From positions 1 to 58,066 of the forward strand of contig JAFQDF010000044.1 of assembly GCA_017416185.1 (NCBI GenBank): a stretch of 58,066 nt of DNA, read 5' to 3'. Source of the DNA: Clostridia bacterium. GTDB lineage: Bacteria > Bacillota > Clostridia > Oscillospirales > CAG-272. The notes under the pieces were generated by a model. It made no database searches and had not been told where the DNA came from. It was given only the letters and a program-made list of their open reading frames with translations. Shown here one piece after another: positions 53,753 to 58,066 of this stretch (position 1 is the first letter of the stretch; each line of letters begins with the position of its first letter). Both the position numbers and the translations under genes were made by a program.

Positions 53753-54580
53753 ATGGATATTTTATGGGCTGTAGTATGGTTTGCGGTACTGGGAATAGTG
53801 TTAGGTGTTCTGCTTGCCATAGCTTCAAAGATATTTGCTGTTAAGGTAGATCCCCGTATTGAGGAGATCTCCGACTGCCTGCCCGGTGCTAACTGCGGAG
53901 GATGCGGTTTTTCCGGTTGCGGTGCTCTTGCTCAGGCTATAGTAGAGGGCAAGGCTTCCCCAAATGCTTGTAATGCGGCAGAGGATGATTCCATTGAAAA
54001 GATATCCGGAATTATGGGTATTTCAAACGAGGGCAGAGTCCGTATGCGTGCGCAGGTAATGTGTTCGGGTACGTATCAGCACGCTGTGAAAAAATATCTT
54101 TATGAGGGTGAGCAGGACTGCATTGCGGCGGCAAGGCTCGGCGGCGGTGACAAGCTCTGTCCCTACGGCTGTATAGGTCTGGGAAGCTGTGTTTCTGCCT
54201 GTAAATTCGATGCTATCAGTATCATCGACGGCGTTGCGGCGGTTGACTATCACAAGTGTACGGGATGCGGAGCGTGTACGGTAAGCTGTCCCAAGGGAAC
54301 CATTAAGCTTATCCCCTACGACAGTAAACACTGGGTAGGCTGTGAGGCAGCCGACAAGGGTGCCGCGGTGAGAAAATATTGCGACGTTGGTTGCTTCGGC
54401 TGTAAGCTCTGCGAAAAGGCGTGTGAGTTCGATGCCATCAAGGTAGTAAACAATATAGCCGCCATCGACTATACCAAGTGCACCGGTTGCGACAAGTGTG
54501 TTGACGCGTGTCCCAGAAATATAATCTGGTCAAGTGAGGCGCAGGGCAACGGACTTATAATTACGAGAACAAAAGAATAA
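53753..54580 (+). CDS. rnfB: Rnf electron transport complex subunit B
   Basis: RnfB takes electrons from ferredoxin. The 275-residue product starts at ATG 53753 (site AAGGGGG) with a membrane helix (LWAVVWFAVLGIVLGVLL), then a Cys motif CLPGANCGGCGFSGCG and four further ferredoxin-type cluster motifs: CPYGCIGLGSCVSACKFDAI, CTGCGACTVSCPKG, CFGCKLCEKACEF and CTGCDKCVDACPRN. The frame extends 33 codons upstream into rnfA and is not used. Electrons go on to NAD+ through RnfC while sodium ions or protons are exported. Confidence 0.95.
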   Translation: MDILWAVVWFAVLGIVLGVLLAIASKIFAVKVDPRIEEISDCLPGANCGGCGFSGCGALAQAIVEGKASPNACNAAEDDSIEKISGIMGISNEGRVRMRAQVMCSGTYQHAVKKYLYEGEQDCIAAARLGGGDKLCPYGCIGLGSCVSACKFDAISIIDGVAAVDYHKCTGCGACTVSCPKGTIKLIPYDSKHWVGCEAADKGAAVRKYCDVGCFGCKLCEKACEFDAIKVVNNIAAIDYTKCTGCDKCVDACPRNIIWSSEAQGNGLIITRTKE

Positions 54581-54590
54581 AATAACAAAA

Positions 54591-54636
54591 ACATACCATC
54601 CTACCTATATAAAGGAGTTGATGGTATGTTTTTTTC
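54591..54636 (+). terminator. Terminator-like hairpin containing the ldh ribosome site and start codon
   Basis: A perfect 10-bp stem ACATACCATC (54591-54600) / GATGGTATGT (54620-54629) is followed by TTTTTT. The 19-base loop contains AAAGGAG and the 3' arm contains the ATG of the next gene (54626), whose first codons lie in the T-tract. Confidence 0.85.
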
Positions 54637-55591
54637 TGATAAGAGAAAAATCGGAATTATAGGCTGCGGAAGTGTGGGTATGAGCTACGCGTTTGCTCTG
54701 CTTACAAGCGGAGTATGTAACGAGCTCGTATTGATAGACAGGGATCATAAGCGCATAAAGGGGGAGGCAAAGGATCTCAATCACGGACTTGCATACTCTC
54801 CCGAAAAGATGACTGTATATGCGGGGGACTACGACGATCTTTTTGATGCAGATCTTGCGGTCATATGTGCGGGGGGACCTCACCATAAGGGTGAAACGAG
54901 ACTCGACCTGTCACAGCGCAATACCGATATCCTGTGCGACGTAGTTCCTCGGATAGTAGATTCCGGCTTTAACGGAATATATATCGTAGTGACTAACCCC
55001 GTCGACGTTATGACACGGGTTACCTTGGAGCTTTCGGGAGCCGCTCCTGAAAAGGTAATAGGCTCGGGAACCACCCTTGACAGTGCGAGACTTCGATTTC
55101 TCTGCGGCAGATATTTCGGAATAGACCCGAGAAACGTCCACGCTTACGTGGTAGGAGAGCACGGCGACAGCGAGTTTGTCCTATGGTCCTCGGCGATGAT
55201 AGCCACAAAGACGGTGAATGAGATAATCTCGGAATCAAAAGGGAAATATTACATTGAGGATATGATATCCATAGAGGATGAGGTACGCCGTGCAGCTTAT
55301 TCAATAATTGAAGCCAAGGGTTCTACCTGTTACGGAATCGCAATGGCGCTCATACGGCTGACAAAGGCAATATACGGAGACGAAAACAGCGTTCTGACCC
55401 TGTCCTCATACCTACAGGGCGAATACGGTCAGGAGGACGTTTACATCGGTTCACCCTGTATAGTCAACCGCGACGGAATTGTCGGTCACGTTCGTCTTAA
55501 TATGACCGAGGAGGAGAAGGAGAAGTTCGATGCTTCCTGTGATCTGTTAAGAAGGACATATGAGGGGCTTCATTTAACAGAGATCAAATAA
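54626..55591 (+). CDS. ldh: L-lactate dehydrogenase-like 2-hydroxyacid dehydrogenase
   Basis: The 321-residue enzyme reduces a 2-oxo acid with NADH in the cytoplasm. It has the Rossmann motif GCGSVGMSYAFAL, the loop GETRLDL with the catalytic Arg, TNPVDVMTR, the substrate Arg in TTLDSARLR and the catalytic His in GEHGDSE. The position that decides specificity (Gln in lactate, Arg in malate dehydrogenases) is His86, within GGPHHKGETR, and the next two residues differ from the usual Gln-Lys-Pro as well. A 2-hydroxyacid dehydrogenase acting on a larger or different side chain is possible. Its start lies within a terminator hairpin behind rnfB. Confidence 0.88.
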   Translation: MFFSDKRKIGIIGCGSVGMSYAFALLTSGVCNELVLIDRDHKRIKGEAKDLNHGLAYSPEKMTVYAGDYDDLFDADLAVICAGGPHHKGETRLDLSQRNTDILCDVVPRIVDSGFNGIYIVVTNPVDVMTRVTLELSGAAPEKVIGSGTTLDSARLRFLCGRYFGIDPRNVHAYVVGEHGDSEFVLWSSAMIATKTVNEIISESKGKYYIEDMISIEDEVRRAAYSIIEAKGSTCYGIAMALIRLTKAIYGDENSVLTLSSYLQGEYGQEDVYIGSPCIVNRDGIVGHVRLNMTEEEKEKFDASCDLLRRTYEGLHLTEIK

Positions 55592-55617
55592 AAGCAAGTC
55601 GATCGACTTGCTTTTTG
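55592..55617 (+). terminator. Terminator of the ldh gene
   Basis: AAGCAAGTCG / CGACTTGCTT, a perfect self-complementary stem, followed by TTTTG. Confidence 0.85.
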
Positions 55618-55629
55618 TTGTATTTTATA

Positions 55630-56376
55630 CTAAGTCAGAGTTTTAAAATAATCTGAATACAGGAAATGTTCAAACTCGGTATTAGGTAACAGTTTTGGCG
55701 GACTTGAAAAATCATCCCATTCATTTTTGATCCCTCTTACACAGATATTCTTGTTTTCGCACAGGCTTATATGATTTACACTGAAATCGGTGTGTTCTCC
55801 GGTAAATTCCTTATGGGTAAAACTTTCCTTTGTTTCAAGGGTAGAGGCTTCGATTATTTCCCATTTTCTTTGGGTAACCTGACAAACTATGTGTCTGTTA
55901 TCAAGAGCAGTAAATCCCCATGCTGTACAGGGTCGTTTTTCCTTTATGACTTCACCTGTTTTTATATCGATCAACTGCATTGCGTAATCGTGCAACTGAA
56001 CAGTGAGAGTATCGTCGTTAACGAATAAGCTTGTCACTCCGCGCTTGCTTTTGGTGCGCCATAAACGCTCGCCGGTTTTAGCATCTAAAGCAAATAGTCC
56101 CATATCCCACGTCTGTGCAAACACCATACTGCCGTCAGGCGATACGGCAATGCCGAACTGATACATATTGTATCCGTCTATGTATTTAGAATTCCAGAAG
56201 TGTTTTTCGCCCGACCTGTACTCTATGATTATTTCGTTATGAGATGCATCGTCTTTTGAATCTATACTGCCGGATATCATCTCAAGAGATGCGATTTCTC
56301 CATTGGAATAATAATTTATCCGGCTGTCGTCGGAGGTATATATTGAGTAGTTTTTGTGATGCTTAAAAAGTTTCAT
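55630..56376 (-). CDS. PQQ-repeat-like beta-propeller protein
   Basis: The 248-residue product starts at ATG 56376 after GGAGAAAT; an ATG 6 codons earlier is less well placed. Repeats such as GLFALDAKTGERLWRTK and LIDIKTGEVIKEK have the Ala-x-Asp-x-x-x-Gly-x-x-x-Trp form of PQQ/WD40-like blades, three or four in number, fewer than in a full propeller. There is no signal peptide, so it is cytoplasmic. No PQQ-binding residues can be assigned; function unknown. Confidence 0.75.
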   Translation of the reverse strand: MKLFKHHKNYSIYTSDDSRINYYSNGEIASLEMISGSIDSKDDASHNEIIIEYRSGEKHFWNSKYIDGYNMYQFGIAVSPDGSMVFAQTWDMGLFALDAKTGERLWRTKSKRGVTSLFVNDDTLTVQLHDYAMQLIDIKTGEVIKEKRPCTAWGFTALDNRHIVCQVTQRKWEIIEASTLETKESFTHKEFTGEHTDFSVNHISLCENKNICVRGIKNEWDDFSSPPKLLPNTEFEHFLYSDYFKTLT

Positions 56377-56501
56377 TATTTCTCCATAAATCATACAATT
56401 TTCATTATATCAATTATATCATATTACGCAGAGAAAAACAACGGCAACAGAGTAAAATAACGATTCACTAAAAACAATAGTTTCTCTCAACAAGCGTGAT
56501 A

Positions 56502-56530
56502 TTGTTAAAGAAATTTTTATATGTTATAAT
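56502..56530 (+). promoter_or_regulatory. Promoter of the XRE regulator
   Basis: TTGTTA (56502-56507), 17 bases, TATAAT (56525-56530) with TGT in front (extended -10). Confidence 0.7.
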
Positions 56531-56575
56531 ATGTTCAGAAGAGGCCGCTTCAATATATTTTGAAAGGTGTTTTGT

Positions 56576-57715
56576 ATGAACATAAATTTTGCACAAAATT
56601 TCAAAAAGCTCCGTAAGGAAAAGGGAATAACGCAAGAGAGAATAGCGGAAGAATTGGGTGTTTCGGGTCAGTCCGTCTCCCGTTGGGAGCTTGGAATATG
56701 CTATCCCGACTTCGAGCTTCTTCCGCCGATAGCAAATTATTTCGGTGTTTCTATCGATACTCTTTTATCCAATGATAAGGATGCAAGGGAAAAGGACCGT
56801 GATTATTTTATTGAAACGGTAGATATTCTTCCTTTTGATGAGACCCGTATTGAGTTCGTATGTGGGTATTGCCGTAAGTATCCCGACGATGATTTCTATA
56901 CCTATAATCTGTTGGTATCAATTGCATATTATATAAACGGCGATAGCGAAAAATCGAAAAAATATATGCCTACCCTTCTGAAAAACGCACAGAAGCTTCT
57001 CGAAACTAAATACCGCAGTGCGACTATTCAGTTTATGTCTGCCGTATGTGACGAATCTGAGCTTAAAAATTGGCTTGATATGGCGCCCTATTCCGGATTC
57101 AGCAGACGCTACTGTCTTAATAACCGTGCTATGTGGAAGTATGATGACAAGGGCAGTCATATACAGAACGGACTTGAAATGTTTGAACACTTTGCCGACC
57201 TGCTTGACAGACGGTGTCCTGACGGTATGGGTGCGGATAGAAAATCGGTATTTCAGCAGGCTGTTATGAGAACGGTGCGTTCCTTCGGAAACGGGAAGGT
57301 GCCTGACGGTTGGAAGATGTTCTATGCGTATAAGCAACTCGTGTATTCTGCTTGTCTTTTCGGAAGGGGAGAAACCGATAAGGGATGGGAGAATTTTGAT
57401 TCTGCCATAGAAATATGTAAATATGTTTCTTCTGTAGAGGATGAATGGCTTGACATTGGTGGGGCTCTTTTCTCGGGGCTTAAGGTTGATAAGCCTTGGT
57501 GTTACGCAATAGATGAAGATAATGTTAAGCATAAACTGTTTGCCGTACACAACAAGTCTTTTTCCAATCTGAGTATTATTTATGACCTGCTTACCGATCC
57601 GAGGTGGGCGTGGTTTGATTCGGTAAGAGATACACTGAAGTACAAAGAGGCTGTCTTATGGGTGAAGACTGCCGCAGAGAAGCAGAATAGTGATATTCCG
57701 ACTCTGTCGGAGTGA
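56576..57715 (+). CDS. XRE-family regulator with a long C-terminal domain
   Basis: The 379-residue product starts at ATG 56576, 8 bases after GAAAGG. Residues ~8-62 are a Cro/CI-type helix-turn-helix (NFKKLRKEKGITQERIAEEL, QSVSRWELGICYPDFELLPP, SIDTLLSND). The rest, ~310 residues, is a helical domain rich in Trp and Tyr, perhaps TPR-like, of a type common behind XRE domains in gut Firmicutes; the signal sensed is unknown. The last nine codons lie within the first unit of the hairpin array that follows. Confidence 0.88.
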   Translation: MNINFAQNFKKLRKEKGITQERIAEELGVSGQSVSRWELGICYPDFELLPPIANYFGVSIDTLLSNDKDAREKDRDYFIETVDILPFDETRIEFVCGYCRKYPDDDFYTYNLLVSIAYYINGDSEKSKKYMPTLLKNAQKLLETKYRSATIQFMSAVCDESELKNWLDMAPYSGFSRRYCLNNRAMWKYDDKGSHIQNGLEMFEHFADLLDRRCPDGMGADRKSVFQQAVMRTVRSFGNGKVPDGWKMFYAYKQLVYSACLFGRGETDKGWENFDSAIEICKYVSSVEDEWLDIGGALFSGLKVDKPWCYAIDEDNVKHKLFAVHNKSFSNLSIIYDLLTDPRWAWFDSVRDTLKYKEAVLWVKTAAEKQNSDIPTLSE

Positions 57716-57930
57716 TATTGTACCTTACGTACAGTGATATTTTCGTCTTAGACGAAAGTGATATTATATTCGCCTATAAAACTCGCATAGCGAATATCAT
57801 TCGGCTACCGCCGAGTGCTATTGCCTTCGGCAGTTTATTGGCGAATAAAATATCACTAAAACCGTAAGGTTTTAATATAACTTTTGATTTATCAAAAATA
57901 TCACTGTGAGACCTGTCTCACAATATCACT
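57689..57930. repeat. Mini-hairpin array with AGTGATATT / AATATCACT spacers
   Basis: Small palindromes (CCGAC/GTCGG, GTAC/GTAC, TTCGTC/GACGAA) are separated by AGTGATATT at 57689, 57711, 57733 and 57757. After a centre with ATTCGCC/GGCGAAT arms and nested small stems, palindromes AAAACC/GGTTTT, TTTTGAT/ATCAAAA and GTGAGAC/GTCTCAC are separated by AATATCACT. The spacer orientation flips, so the entire array is one large inverted repeat of hairpins. Confidence 0.82.
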
Positions 57931-57942
57931 ATTAAAATTTTT

Positions 57943-58054
57943 TGAGATAGTAAAACGGATGCGTAGAATTTCTACACATCCGTTTAATATTTGTCTCATA
58001 CCATAACAAGCAGGACATTTAGGCGCCCAAATGTCACTTGTTAGGAGAACCTAA
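57943..58054. repeat. Consecutive hairpins at the window end
   Basis: Three stems follow each other: AAACGGATGCGTAGAA / TTCTACACATCCGTTT (57953-57985), enclosed by TGAGA/TCTCA; AACAAG..GACATTT / AAATGTC..CTTGTT (58005-58042); and TTAGG/CCTAA (58041-58054). No ORF is visible on either strand. The first could terminate a minus-strand gene lying outside the window. Confidence 0.65.
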
Positions 58055-58066
58055 AACCCTTTTCTA

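Overview
The window looks like a chromosomal segment of an anaerobic, endospore-forming Clostridia (Firmicutes) bacterium, probably a gut-type member. The support is spoIIR, RNase J, a complete six-gene Rnf complex in the order C-D-G-E-A-B, several S-layer-homology (SLH) proteins, an acyl-ACP thioesterase, 2-hydroxyacyl-CoA-dehydratase-type activases, strong AAGGAGG ribosome sites and some TTG/GTG starts. No rRNA, phage, transposase or CRISPR array is visible. The genus cannot be named from the sequence alone.

Layout. 1-14,708: two paralogous cassettes, each a very large secreted repeat protein followed by a 53-residue peptide gene and a terminator; the first giant is cut by the window edge, the second has 3,925 residues. 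14,723-17,977: an amino-acid ABC importer operon (lipoprotein, permease, ATPase) plus a HAD phosphatase. 18,028-20,065 (minus): DUF5685 protein, Cys-rich J-domain protein and a membrane protein. 20,211-24,558: a GldA/F/G-like ABC exporter operon with a DUF4340 protein. 24,592-27,659: spoIIR, two small conserved proteins and RNase J. 27,775-33,199 (minus): a YtrA-type GntR/ABC operon with two paralogous lipoproteins. 33,413-35,707: an SLH-DUF4838 protein. 35,812-36,666: tRNA-Lys and a four-helix-bundle gene lying between two copies of a dispersed repeat. 36,811-41,053: a split 2-hydroxyacyl-CoA dehydratase activase system. 41,084-48,228: an ECF sigma factor, its putative anti-sigma factor and four SLH proteins. 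48,307-49,338: thioesterase, tRNA-Met and tRNA-Glu. 49,573-55,591: the rnf operon and a lactate-dehydrogenase-like gene. 55,630-57,715: a PQQ-repeat-like protein and an XRE regulator. 57,689-58,066: an array of small hairpins.

How the genes fit together. Much of the coding capacity goes to the cell surface: giant secreted proteins, five SLH proteins, and an ECF sigma/anti-sigma pair that seems to control SLH genes through a shared bipartite promoter-like motif. Energy metabolism is represented by Rnf (ferredoxin:NAD+ oxidoreductase coupled to ion export), a 2-hydroxyacid dehydrogenase and radical-type dehydratase activation.

The least explained material is intergenic. Tandem heptanucleotide repeats of at least five unrelated sequences, all with period 7, sit next to small hairpins. 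A 72-bp two-hairpin element occurs twice, each time exactly at a heptamer boundary, with compensatory stem changes and an uninterrupted homologous site 560 bp away. Arrays of mini-hairpins are separated by ATATCAT or AGTGATATT spacers. The giant-protein/peptide cassettes and this repeat system are the best candidates for undescribed biology here.
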